Position numbers and translations under genes: made by a program. A stretch of 64,000 bases of DNA, taken from contig JAESUZ010000432.1 of assembly GCA_017311185.1 (NCBI GenBank), positions 930,001-994,000 on the forward strand, written 5' to 3'. Under the pieces are notes generated by a model. It was given only the letters and a program-made list of their open reading frames with translations, was not told where the DNA came from and did not search any database. Positions 35,900 through 47,335 of this stretch are shown one piece after another; position 1 is the stretch's first letter, and each line of letters opens with the position of its first letter. Source of the DNA: Proteles cristata cristata. Taxonomy: Eukaryota > Chordata > Mammalia > Carnivora > Hyaenidae.

Positions 35900-36090
35900 G
35901 TGAGTCCCCTCCAACTCAACAGATTCCAGCTGAAGCCCCTTTCAAGTTTTCTTCACTCTGCTACCAAGTATCTTAAAAGGCATATCTTGTCATATCGTTC
36001 TATTTAAAATTCTTTAATGGCTTTCTTCTCTCCAAGTATAGAAAAATATCAGTCAAACAAAATATTCATAAATGCAAATTCCTCACAATC
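35900..36090 (+). mobile_element. L2-like LINE relic
   Basis: Phrases such as TTCTTTAATGGCTTTCTTCTC, like 'cttcaatggctccccattgcc', fit the L2 body. Strongly diverged and approximate. Confidence 0.5.
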
Positions 36091-36094
36091 CAGC

Positions 36095-36213
36095 CCAGTG
36101 GTTCTCAAATCTGGATATTCCTAGAATCACCTGGACAGCTTTAAAGACTTAAAAGTTCTGGGCCTCATGCCTGAAAATGCTGATCTAATTGGTGTGGGCC
36201 GATGTCCAGGCTT
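36095..36213. mobile_element. MER5-type hAT MITE relic
   Basis: Starts CCAGTGGTTCTCAAATCTGG and continues AGAATCACCTGGA, a good MER5A-like left half. The right end is lost or abuts the following L1. Confidence 0.75.
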
Positions 36214-36760
36214 TATTATTAATTATTGTTATTGTGCTTTTTTTTGTTGAGGTGAAACCAACATAAAATTAATATTTTAAAAGTGACTAATTTAGAGCAT
36301 TTAGTACATTCATGTTGCTGTACAACAACCACCTATATTTAGTTCGAAATTCTTTATTAGCTCAAAAGAAAACCACATTCTCATTAAGCAATTATGTCCC
36401 ATTCCCCTCCTTACTCCAGCCCCTGGAAGCGACCAGTCTTTGTGCTGTGTCTATATATTTAACAATTCTGGATGTTTCATCTAAGTGGAATCATGCAATA
36501 TGTGATTTTTTGTGTCTAGATTCTTTCACATAGCAAATTACTTTCGATGTTCTTCCATGTTGCAACATACATCAGTACTTCATTCTTTTCATGGCTGAAT
36601 AATAGTCCATTGTATGTATACACAATTATTAATCCATTGATGGACATTTGGCTATTTCCACCTTTTGACTATTATGAACAGTGCTGCTATGAGCATACAT
36701 GGAAATGGATTTTAGTACCTGCTTTCAGTCCTTTAAAATGCATGGGAAAATGAACTACTG

Positions 36761-38018
36761 GGACATCAAGATAAAAAGCTTCTGTGCAGTGAAGGAAACA
36801 ATCAGCAAAACTGAAAGGTAACCGACAGAATGGGAGAAGATATTTGCAAACGACATATCAGATAAAGGGTTGGTATCCAAAACCTATAAAGAACTTATCA
36901 AAATCAACACCCAAAAAACAAATAATTAGGTGAAGAAATGGGCAAAAGACATGAACAGACACTTCTCCAAAGAAGACATCCAGATGGCCAACCTACACAT
37001 GAAATGATGCTCAATGTCACTCATCATTATGACAATACAAATCAAAACCACACTGAGATACCACTTCACACCTGTCAGAATAGCTAACATTAACAACTCA
37101 GGCAACAACAAATGCTGGTGAGGATGAGGAGAAAGAGGACCTCTTTTGCATGGCTGGTGGAAATGCCAACTGATTCAGCCACTCTGGAAAACACTATGGT
37201 GGGGCGCCTGGGTGGCTTAGTCAGTTAAGCGTCCGACTTTCGCTTAGGTCATGATCTCATGGTTCGTGGGTTTGAGCCCCGCATCAGGCTCTGTGCTGAC
37301 TGCCAGCTCGGAGCCTGGAGCCTGTTTCAGTCTGTGACTCCCTCTCTGTCTGACCCTCCCCTGTTCACGCTGTCTCTCTCTCTCCTAGAAATAAATAAAA
37401 CATTTAAAAAAAAAAAAAAGAAAAGAAAACAGTATGGAGATTCCTCAAAAAATTAAAAATAGAACTACCCTATGCCTCAGCTATTACACTACTAGTTATT
37501 TATCCTAGGGATACAGGTGTGCTGTTTTGAAGGGACATATGCACGCCAATGTTTATAGCGGCACTATCAACAATAGCCAAAGTATGGAAAGAGTCCAAAT
37601 GTTCATCGATGGATCAATGGATAAAGAAGATGTGGTATATATATATACATACACACACAATGGGGTATTACTCAGCAATCAAAAAGAATGAAATCTTGCC
37701 ATTTGCAACTATGGGGATGGAACTAGAGGGTATCATGCTAAGTGAAATTAGTCATAGAAAGAAATATCATATGACTTCACTCATATGAGGACTTTAAGAT
37801 ACAAAAAAATGAACATAAGGGAAGGGAAGCAAAAATAATATAAAAACAGGGAGGGGGACAAAAACATAGGAGACTCTTAAATATGGAGAACAAACAGCGT
37901 TATTGGAGGGATTGAGGGAGGGCGATGGGCGAAATGGGTGAGGGGCATTAAGGAATCTAGTCTTGAAATCATTGTTGCACTATATGCTAAATTGGATGTA
38001 AATTTAAAAAATTAATTT
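36761..38018 (+). mobile_element. Younger LINE-1 (plus) inserted in the minus L1
   Basis: 5'-truncated L1 starting in late ORF2 (ATCAAGATAAAAAGCTTCTG) and running through the ORF2 end (YYSAIKKNEILPFATMGMELE) and a carnivore 3' UTR to an A-rich tail. The duplicated target of about 25 bp at 36,735-36,760 and 38,019-38,046 confirms insertion into the host L1. A SINE splits it at 37,202. Confidence 0.92.
37202..37424 (+). mobile_element. Young felid SINE inside the inserted L1
   Basis: Near-consensus copy GGGGCGCCTGGGTGGCTTAG...CTAGAAATAAATAAAACATT with A-tail. Imperfect duplications AAAACACTATGG (37,189-37,200) and AAAACAGTATGG (37,426-37,437) flank it. Confidence 0.95.
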
Positions 38019-39640
38019 AAAAAACGCATGGGAATAGAACTACTGAGTTATATGGTAATTCTATGTTTAGCGTTTTGAGGAACTACCAAACTGTTTTCCA
38101 TAGCAACTGAACCAGTTTACATTCCTGCCAGCAATGTATGAACATTCCAATTTATCTACACCTTTGCCAATACTCGTTATTTCCAGTTTTATTATAGCCA
38201 CTCTAGTATGTGTGAAATTGTACTTCATTATGGTTTTGATTTGCATTTCCTTAATGACTAATGAGGTAGGGCATCTATTCATGTGTTTATTGGCTATTTG
38301 CATATTTCTTTAAAGAAATGTCTACATTTTTTGCCTCTTTTTAAATTGGGATGTTTGTTATTATTTTGTTGTAGAGTTGTAGTTCTTTATATATTCTGGA
38401 TACTAGATTCTTATCAGATTTGATTTGCAAATATTTTCTACTATTCTGTACGTTGTATTTCCACTTTCTTGATTATAATGTCCTTAAGTGCATAAAAGTT
38501 CTTAATTTTCAAGAAGCTAAATTTATCAATTTTTTTTTAATTTTGCTTACTCATGCTTTGGTGATATCTAAGAATCAATCCATTGCCAAATAAAAGTCAT
38601 GAAGATTTACCCCTCAGTTTCCTTCTAACTGTTTTATGGTTCTAGTATTTTGAGTTAATTTTTGTCTATGGTGTCAACTTAGACAAAACAACTTCATTCT
38701 TTTGCCTACAGATACCCAGTTGTCCCAGCCCATTTGTTGAAAAGACTTTTTCCTGCATTGAATGGTTTTGACATCTTTGTCAAAAATCAATGAATCCATA
38801 GACACATGGGTTTATTTATCAATTCACTGTCCTGTTTCATTGGTCTGTATGTCTTTCCTCATGCCAGTACCACACTGCTTGGATTACTGTATCTTTATAA
38901 GTTTTTAAATTGGGAAGTATGAGTCCTCCAACTTTGTTTTTCTTTACTAACATTGTTTGGCTATTCAGAGCTCTTTACAATCCATATACATTTGAGGAAA
39001 AGCTTTCAACTTCTGCAGAATTAATAACCAGTGGTATTTTGATAGGGATTTTATTGAATCTGTAGATTGCCATCTTAACAGTATTAAGTCTTCCAACCCA
39101 TGAACATTGTATGTCTTTCCATTTATTTAGGTTTTCTTTCACTTTACTTTCATTTCAGTGATCGTACTTTTCAACTCCAGAATTTCTATTCGGTTCCTTT
39201 TTATTACTGTCTATGTCTTTACTGCTATTCTCTATGTCTATATATATAATTGTCCTGGCTATGCTGGACTTTTTAGCATAATTAAGGCCATTGATTTAAA
39301 GTCATTGTTTAATAAGTCCAAATCTATATTTCCTCAGGCAGTTTCTGTTACTTTCTTCTGCGAAGGGCCTTGCTTTCCTGTTTCCTTGCATGCTTCATAA
39401 TTTCTTGTTGAAAACTGGACATTTTGAACAGTATGATGTAGTAAAGCTGGAAATCAGGTTTTCCCCCTCCCCCAGCATTTGTTTTTGTTGTGTGCTGTGG
39501 GATGTTTTTGTTTAGTGCCTCTTCTAAACTATTTTTGTAAAGTGTGTGTTCTTTGCCCGGTGTGGTCTTCTGAAGCCTCTTTTCCTTTAGGATGTATTCA
39601 GCTAGTGTTTTGAGAGAAGTTTCCTTGAACACCATGAACT

Positions 39641-40138
39641 AAGGGGGGGAAAAAGGAGAACAAAAAGGAGAAGGAGAAGAAACAAAAAATCCAAACAGAC
39701 ACACACATGCACACACCACACACAATCCTCTCCAAGTCCTCGCAGATCAGTTGTCTGCTAGTGCGCTCCCTCAGTATTTAGCCAGGCCATATAGAATACT
39801 ACTGTCTCAGCGCTCTTCCTGCATGCACTAAGCCCAGAAATCAGCCAGAAGTGAAAGCATAAGGCCTTCTGAGTTCTTCTGCAAATGTATATCCTGTCTT
39901 GGCTATATGCATAGCCTTCTCAATTCCATAGTGTACCCGGGAGCTTTTGAATTCCCTAATTTCTTAAAGAAACCCTCTTTCCAGCTTTTCCCCTCTAAGT
40001 TTTTGGCACTCTGTCACATATCTCAACTGTAATCTTTTGTCCCAGGTGACTACAGCTTGCTAGTTCATTTTAGAATGATTTGAGGAATGCCTACTCCCTT
40101 TCCAACCTGAACTCTGAGTTGAAACAAAAATGCTTCAG
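39641..40138. other. Non-coding DNA right of the L1
   Basis: A GGAGAA-type purine patch and a CA-rich patch at 39,640-39,725, then unique sequence. No gene recognised. Confidence 0.4.
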
Positions 40139-40368
40139 GGGCGCCTGGGTGGCTCAGCCAGTTAAGCGTACAACTTCAGCTCATGTCATGATCTTGCGGT
40201 TCATGGGTTCGAGCCCCGCATTGGGCTCTGTGCTGACAGCTCAGAGCCTGGAGCCTGCCTTCGGATTCTGTGTCTCCCTCTCTCTCTGATCCTCCCCTGC
40301 TCATGCTGTCGCTCTCTCTCTCTCAAAAATAAATAAAACATTAAAAAAAGGAAGAAGAAGAAGAAGAA
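40139..40368 (+). mobile_element. Felid SINE with GAA-expanded tail
   Basis: Starts GGGGCGCCTGGGTGGCTCAG. The A-tail has turned into a (GAA)n run at about 40,349-40,369. The duplication AAAATGCTTC at 40,126-40,136 and 40,369-40,379 flanks it. Confidence 0.95.
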
Positions 40369-41444
40369 GAAAATGCTTCCTGTCCATCCTTCAGGTGGCC
40401 TCAGACAGGTTAAAACGTAGAGACCCAATTCTTTGCAAGTAAGTTCTGCTCTGCTCCTTCCAGAGCCAGAGACCAGAGTCCCACACTGGGAATGTGGGTG
40501 GCCTACTTCAAGACCACCCCTGAGCTGGGGAGAGGGTGCAGCAAGGGCAAGTAAAAATGCCATGAAGCTTTTCTACCATTTTTCAGTTTTTTCCTTCATT
40601 CAGCATTTAGTAATGGCTGCGTTCCAGAGCAAAGGTAGTTCTGATCGTTTCCCTTTGATTTTTTTTGAATGCTTCTGGGGATGGATGAGTGCTTATAATT
40701 GCCTGCTTCCTCATTTTTGCTGACCACTTACTATTTTTTAAAGCCTTTTTTATTAATTTTGAAAAGACGATCCTAGCGAGCAGCCTAGATGAGAACGGCA
40801 TCAGCCACAGTCTTCCTGTCCACAGTCACCTACCACCACAGTCTCTCTAGTCCTGTTAAATGGCTCGAGCTGCAGCCTACCAGTGCATTCTCACATCTCT
40901 GACTTCCATTCAAAGTGCACTACCATTTCTAACTTGTCCAGGGAGAGTCATACCCCTGGATGATACTCTCCATCACTTTCATAGTTGTCTGTTTGCTTCT
41001 CGAACTGAATTGAATCTTTGAGGGCAAGCATTTTCTCTTCCTCACCTTCCATACCACAATGGCAGACACACATTAGAGAGTCAACAAATGTTAAAAGTGA
41101 ACCACAAACCGTGCTTACTAAGTCTGGCTAAAAATATGTATATTGTTTTGAAATATTTTCTGTATATTGATCCAAAGACAAGCACCGACTGTCTTCTTTT
41201 CCCTGCCCCTCTCTCCTCCCATCATCCTTTTCTTTCTCAGGCAGCACCAGCCCCAGCAAGGAGTATTCAAAGACTGTAAATAAATAACTGTGTGAGGGGA
41301 ATCGTCCTCAGCCCCCAGATCTCACCAGTTCAATGAGGAAAGGTCCTACTTCATCTTGAAGACACACCGTCGCTTGGCAATGTCCTGGGCTGGATGCCTT
41401 TGACGCCCACCTGCGGGAGCCCTGGTGCCACCATCTGTTTTATC
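40369..41444. other. Non-coding DNA with an L2-like relic
   Basis: Around 40,970-41,095 the text GAATCTTTGAGGGCAAGCAT and CAGACACACATTAGAGAGTC resembles the L2 3' end (plus). Otherwise unique. No exon recognised. Confidence 0.45.
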
Positions 41445-42552
41445 AGTCTCTATTTTTTTTTCTTTTATTTAAATCCAAGTTGTTAACACGTAGTGTAATA
41501 ATGGCTTCAGGTGTAGGATGTAGTGATCTATCACTTACATAGAACCCTCAGTGCTCATCCCAAAAAGAGCCCTCTTTAATGCCCATCACCCGTTTAGCCC
41601 ATCCCCCACCCAACATCCCTCCAAAACTCTTCACTTTGTTCTCTGCATTTAAGTCTCTTATGGTTGTCTCTCCATTTTTATCTTATTTCTTCTTCCCTTC
41701 CCATATGTTCATCCGTTTTGTTTTTTAAATTCTACATATGCATGAAATCATATTTATCTTTCTCTGACTGACTTAGCATAATATACTCAACTTTCTCTGA
41801 CTGACTTAGCATAATATACTCAAGTTCCATCCACATTGTTGCTAATGGCAAGATTTCATTCTTTTGGATCTCTGAGTAATATTACATTGTGTATATAAAC
41901 TACCTCTTTATCCATTCATCAGTTGATGGACATGTGGGCTCTTTCCATACTTTGGCTGTTGTTGCTAGTGCTGCTATAAACATTGGGGTGCATATGCCCC
42001 TTTGAATCAGCATTTTTGTATCCTTTGGATAAATACCTAGTGGTACAATTGCTGGATCAAAGGATAGCTCTATTTTTAATTTTTTTGAGGAACCTCCACA
42101 CTATTTTCCAGAGTGGATGCACTGGTTTGCATTCCCACCACACATGCGAAAGGGTTCCCCTTTCTCTGCATCCTTGCTAACATCTGTTGTTGCCTGAGAT
42201 GTGAATGTTAGCCACTCTGACCAGTGTGAGGTGGTATCTCATCATGGATTTGATTTGTATTTCCCTGATGATGAGTGACGTTGACTATCTTTTCATGTGT
42301 CTGTTGGCCTTTTTTCAAAAAGTGTCTGTTCATGTCCTCTGGCATTTCTTCACAAAAGTGTTTTTTGGGTGTTGAGTCTGATAAGTTCTTTATAGATTTT
42401 GGGTACTAACCCTTTATCTGATACATTATTTGCAAATATCTTCTCCCATTCTGTCGGTTGCCTTTTAGTTTGGTTGATTGTTTCCTTCACTGTGCAGAAG
42501 CTCTTTATCTTGATGAGGTCCCAGTAGATCAATTTGTTGTTTGTCATCTCTT
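41445..42552 (-). mobile_element. LINE-1 3' fragment (minus)
   Basis: T-rich tail, carnivore L1 3' UTR (TAGTGTAATAATGGCTTCAGG) and the end of ORF2, 5'-truncated at about 42,552. It contains a perfect 33-bp tandem duplication at 41,758-41,823. Confidence 0.92.
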
Positions 42553-44240
42553 GAACTTATCTGCTGCTCCTCTTGACCCTACAGACTAAAAATATGCCAC
42601 TTCTTCCTGTCACTGTCAACATGGTGCAAGGTGCTGTGTTCCTCACTTTCCTACTGATGAGGGGTTCCAGTAGCTCACAGTTCAGGTATGTAGTAGCTGT
42701 GGATTCAGACACTAACTCTAGCCCCTATGTTCAATTTTAGAAGTATTGTTTGTCTCGAACAGAAGGGCCTTGTCACCTCAGATCTGCATTGAATCCAGTG
42801 TTTAAAATACTGTGAAGACTTAGTCTTATGACATTCATATTCACAAAAGTGTCTTGTATTAAAAATGCTGATTGTCACCACCCTCCCATCTCTTAGATTC
42901 AGAGTCAGTGGTTCTGAGTTGAGCTCGAGGAATGTAATGTGTGACACGTGTCCAGGTGAGTTGGACACAGGCTGTCCTCAGGCAGCACACTGGCAATCAG
43001 TATGACAAGGGGTATTGATTGCTTACTGATGTGAGCTTCTCAGCATTAGAACAGTGCATGCTTAGAATTCACTGACAGGTCCACTGATCCACATATCTAT
43101 TTATAACAATCCCCTAGAAAGGTTTTTTTTTTCTTCATATTTCCGTGTTTATAATTGTATCAAAGTGAGGTGTCTCATGGTTAATAAAAACCAAATCTTC
43201 CTGTAGCACTTAAAGTCAACAGTTCCTTCACCCATCCTTCCTTACCCCTGACCCACTCTTTCCTTGGGACATGACTTCTAATCATTCCCTTTTAAATTTG
43301 TGTAGTGCTAATTTCCTAATTCTAAAATTATGCATGAACTGCCATTTATTGGTTATCATCTAATTTAGACTTCCAATAATGGATATGGAAATTGTTCCCT
43401 TCACTATTGCTTCTCTTTTATTTTATTCCTGCGAATTTATTGCTTCTCCATCATCTATCTTTAGAAAAATCTACAGAAGGCTATGTTTCCTGCTCTATCA
43501 AGCATAAACAGTCTCTAGATTCCCTGCTTTGTAAGAAGATGGCATTCACTTCCCACTTTCTCTTTTTCTCTTCCCAACTTCCAATCTCTGTGAGCTCTCA
43601 AGGTCATGTAATTTTTATCATTTGTAATAAAATTATAATTATAATTAAATTAGAAGGGTTGTTCAACCTTGATAAATATAGACTATAAAGAGGATTTAAT
43701 GGAAGGACCACTACAGAATGAGAATTGTGTAGTTTACAGTTCAAGTATGCATAATTTTATGCAACAAATTACGCAGAACATATATTAATGTTCTTAAATT
43801 GGTGTTTCTAAATTAACTTTCAATATTACTTCATTTAGGACTAGTACACATTTCAGCCAGCTGGGTTTATCTGTTGCAGACTTTCCTTCTTGTTGTGTGA
43901 GTGCTGTTGACCTTCTTCCCAGTTTTTGCTCCATGTTCTTCTGCACCGAATGCCTGCACTTCCTTATAGCTGAGCCTCAAATGGTCGCTTAAGTCGTTCT
44001 GTTTCTGTACCTCTAACTGCTCCAGATTTCAATTTCTATTAATAAATTCCACTTGGTCTCTAAAAATAGCTAATGCTTCCACAGTAGGATCGGTCAAATA
44101 CCTGATTTTGGTTTTATATCATCTGAAAGCCTTTTGTAAACATAGTTATATGCTTTCTTGAATCTTACTAATCACAATTCTTGTAGATCTATACCACATG
44201 CTATGCAGTTTACATTTTACTACGTCTCATTTGCCATCTC
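42553..44240. other. Non-coding unique DNA
   Basis: Mainly unique AT-rich sequence. The phrase GATTCAGAGTCAGTGGTTCTGAG near 42,896 may be a MER5 relic. No gene recognised. Confidence 0.4.
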
Positions 44241-44450
44241 TTATTTCTCATCTGAAAAGCTACCTTCTCAGAATTTTCCCTCTTGCCCCTTCCCCAGTTG
44301 CTCGGCTTTGTAGCCAATGTGCCTGTTTTATTTTCTTTGTAGCACTCACCTCCATGGTAAGTTTATCAGTGTTGCCCTGGCAGACTGTGAGCTCCGCGAA
44401 GCAAGTGCTTTGTCCCTTCTCTCTCCTTCACTGACCAATCCCGAGCCAGA
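44241..44450 (+). mobile_element. L2-like LINE relic
   Basis: TTATTTTCTTTGTAGCACTCACC followed by AGACTGTGAGCTCCGCGAAGCA matches the L2 3' region (related to 'ttttcttcatagcactta' and 'agactgtaagctccttgagg'). Confidence 0.6.
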
Positions 44451-44660
44451 GCAGTGCTTCATGCAGACCAGCTGCTGTCTGGAAGATTGGAACAAATCTT
44501 CAACACAACAAAATCGGTTGGAGAACCACTGCACTGCACTGCTATCCCTCAAACAGGCTTTCACTCCTCTGTATTTTGCTTGGATTGTATGGACAGGATG
44601 AACTTATACTATGCTTTCTGTGGGTGGAAAAGGGGGTAAGCGTCACCTCTAGATATTCAT

Positions 44661-44861
44661 GTGGAGCCTGGGTGGCTCAGTTGGTTGAGCGTCCAACTCT
44701 TGATATCCACTCTGGTCATGACCTCGTGGTCATGGGTCAAGCCCCACATTGGAGCATGGAGCCTGCTTGGGATTTTCTCCCTCTCTCTCTCTGCCTCTCC
44801 CCAGCTTGTGCATGCACTCTCTCTTTCTCCCTCTCTCAAAATAAATATACATTAAAAAAAT
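44661..44861 (+). mobile_element. Older felid SINE, first of a tandem pair
   Basis: Head GAGCCTGGGTGGCTCAGTTG, body GGTCATGACCTCGTGG, CT block and AAATAAATATACATTAAAAA tail. It is clearly more diverged than the copy that follows. Confidence 0.92.
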
Positions 44862-44870
44862 ATTTGCTGG

Positions 44871-45096
44871 GGCGCCTGGGTGGCTTAGTCGGTTAAGCGT
44901 CCGACTTTCACTTGGGTCATGATCTCGCGGTTCGTGGGTTCGAGCCCCGCGTCGGGCTCTGTGCTGACTACCGGCTCAGAGCCTGGAGCCTGTTTCAATC
45001 TGTGACTCCCTCTCTCTCTGACCCTCCCCTGATCACGCTGTCTCTCTCTCTCTCCTAGAAATAAATAAAACATTTAAAAAAAATTAAAAAAAAAAT
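44871..45096 (+). mobile_element. Young felid SINE, second of a tandem pair
   Basis: Consensus-like GGGGCGCCTGGGTGGCTTAG...CTAGAAATAAATAAAACATT, inserted at the tail of the older copy. The short duplication ATTTGCT lies on both sides. Confidence 0.95.
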
Positions 45097-45104
45097 TTGC
45101 TAAG

Positions 45105-45275
45105 GCAGGAGCTCTCAAACTCTAATGTGCCTAAGAATCACATGGAAAACTTGTTAAAATTCCCGATTGGAGTACTCTCTTTCCAGAGATTCTGATTTAG
45201 TCGATATGAATGGGGCACATGAATTTGCATTTCTAACAAGCTCACAGGATCATACTGTGAAAACAGTGTTCTAAG
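45105..45275. mobile_element. MER5-type hAT MITE relic
   Basis: Interior text TAAGAATCACATGGAAAACTTG and CATGAATTTGCATTTCTAAC (like 'gagaatttgcatttctaacaagttc') is typical MER5A. Terminal repeats are worn. Confidence 0.78.
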
Positions 45276-46196
45276 ACAGATCCATATGTCCTTCCCGATT
45301 AGTGCCAATACATCTGTGGCTGCAGGAACTGAGAGATTTTGTTTTTATGTTTGTTTTACTATTTAAACTTCTTTAACACTTCCACATAATTTCCTCCAAA
45401 GGGAGCATGGTATATTGCATTCTCTTCTCTCAAGTGTACCCAGGTCAAGGGATATTTGAGTAACCAGGGCCACCTTGTCCATCTCAAATCCACCTTCCCC
45501 TTTGTCTCAGAATGGAGCCCAGACATTTCATCTTTCTCCTAACTGCGGATAAGCACTTGCCCACCCCGGGCACATGGCAAACTACTTGAAGTCATCTACA
45601 TATCATCTTCTTGTTAGAATCTTAATCCAGGTTCTAAGCATGCCTGGTGTCTTGCCTCTGAGATTAAAGCCCTGTTCATTACGAGTCCTGTAGGATCTCA
45701 TTCTGTAAGGATTTCTGGTTGCCCGTTCTGATCTGTGAAAACACTAGTATAAATGCAAATTAATTTACAGGCCCTATGTTTTACCATTTGGGGATCATAA
45801 ACAAGATCACATCATTTAAAATGTAATATATATTAGGTGATATGAGAAACTGCACTGACTCATCCTTTTTCATTGCTCAAGTCGCTAACAATGGAGGCAA
45901 ATGTATAATATAATCAACTGTTAGTAGATGTTGATTCCTTCCCATGCGTCACAATTCTCCCCTTTTCTCTGAAATTTGGATATTCCAAGGAGTTAAAAGA
46001 AAAAGTCCCACATGTGTTTAGTTTTCAGATAAGCTCTTCTGTATCCATCTGGAACGGAAAGACATCCTGAGTTTGACTGCTTGAAGCTGTGTCCTTCTGA
46101 GAGGGACGTTCACGTGAGTTGTGTCCTGTTCTCCCCTTGCCGATTTGAAGTCCAGTTCTCATGCCTGGAGGACAATTTTAAGAAATATGTAACACC
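45276..46196. other. Non-coding unique DNA
   Basis: No gene or named repeat recognised. Confidence 0.4.
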
Positions 46197-46232
46197 GTGC
46201 TTATATTTTACCATTATAAAAGTGCTTATATT

Positions 46233-46455
46233 GGGGCGCCTGGGTGGCTTAGTCGGTTAAGCGTCCGACTTTCGCTTAGGTCATGATCTCACGGTTCGTG
46301 GGTTCGAGCCCCGCGTCAGGCCCCGCGTCAGTGTGCTGACTGCCAGCTCAGAGCCTGGAGCCTCTTTCAGTCTGTGACTCCCTCTCTCTCTGACCCTCCC
46401 CTGTTCACGCTGTCTCTCTCTCTCTCTCCTAGAAATAAATAAAAATATATTTTTA
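46233..46455 (+). mobile_element. Young felid SINE with internal duplication
   Basis: GGGGCGCCTGGGTGGCTTAG to AAATAAATAAAAATATATTT. In the body, CCCCGCGTCA appears twice (about 46,309-46,332), replacing part of GGGCTCTGTGC. The target duplication AAAAGTGCTTATATT is at 46,218-46,232 and 46,456-46,470. Confidence 0.95.
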
Positions 46456-46529
46456 AAAAGTGCTTATATTTTACCATTATAAAAGTGAACTGTAGCTTCT
46501 GTAGATGACCACATTACAAAATATTTGCT

Positions 46530-46727
46530 TTTTTTTAAATTATTTTTATTTATTTCTAGGAGAGTGAGAGAGAGAGACAGAGTGAGCAGGGGAGGGTCAG
46601 AGAGAGAGGGAGTCACAGACTGAAACAAGCTCCAGGCTCTGAGCTGGCAGTCAGCAGGCGAGACCAGCCAGACCAGATCTGTGACCCTAGCGAAAATCAG
46701 GCTTGCCACAAGCCACCCAGGCGCCCG
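46530..46727 (-). mobile_element. Young felid SINE with a rearranged body
   Basis: Reverse copy with a clean tail, body and CCACCCAGGCGCCC end. Between CAGTCAGCAG and the head, however, about 60 bp (46,655-46,710) is unlike the usual GACGCGGGGCTCGAACCC region. ACAAAATATTTGCTTTT duplications flank it (46,515-46,531 and 46,729-46,745). Confidence 0.92.
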
Positions 46728-46745
46728 GACAAAATATTTGCTTTT

Positions 46746-47185
46746 ATTAAAAATTAACTTATTACCTTACCTGATGTTTGCCTGTTGTTGGGGATGCAGA
46801 AGGGACCTAGAGCCTCCCTTGAATGCAGCTTGTCCAGGCTGCATGGGGGAAGTGACTGTTCACCTAAGTGTTGGGAGGGGCAAGGTCTCAGGCAGCACCC
46901 AGGGCTTCAGGGGTTTCTTATCCAGATGTGAAGAGAGACCTCTTTCCCTGTGGTATATCCCAAATTTATATCTGAGCTCTGAGTGGGACCCCCGACAGAA
47001 GACTTTTTCAGTAACCTGAGATCCATGCCAAATAACACTTCGAGGTACATTTTGGGCACAAACTTCTCCATTTTCTACTTACGCAAAATCGTTTTGTCTG
47101 TTGCGTTTTGTTTTTTGGTGGTGTGTCTCGAAGTTCTGAGAACTTGCGACACTGTGCTCTCAAGAGAGGTGATGGAGAATAAGTG
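46746..47185. other. Unique DNA, function unknown
   Basis: GC slightly above neighbours, no recognised gene or repeat. Confidence 0.35.
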
Positions 47186-47335
47186 TTCATTCATGATTCA
47201 TCATGGGGTTAACAATAACACTTACCTGATAGGCTTATCTAGGGGTCTGTGTAAGTCAACACTACTGCTAAGGCACTCAGAACACTGCCTAGCATGTGAT
47301 GAGTGCCACGTAATCAGATTGTTAAGTAAACCCAC
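47186..47335 (+). mobile_element. MIR-like relic
   Basis: Text such as ACTGCTAAGGCACTCAGAAC and ACTGCCTAGCATGTGATGAG follows the MIR end 'aagcgcttagcacagtgcctggcacatagtaag'. Diverged. Confidence 0.6.

Larger units (their letters stand above)
36215..39640 (-). mobile_element. LINE-1 (minus) hosting an inserted L1
   Basis: The L1 3' end begins near 36,215. The element is interrupted at about 36,761 by a plus-strand L1 and resumes at about 38,019 with the same target text (ATGCATGGGAA... / ACGCATGGGAA...). ORF2 continues to about 39,120. Then a block at 39,150-39,640, related to 27,478-27,660 in the L1 5' region, follows directly, which suggests a large internal deletion or a second element. 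Confidence 0.85.
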
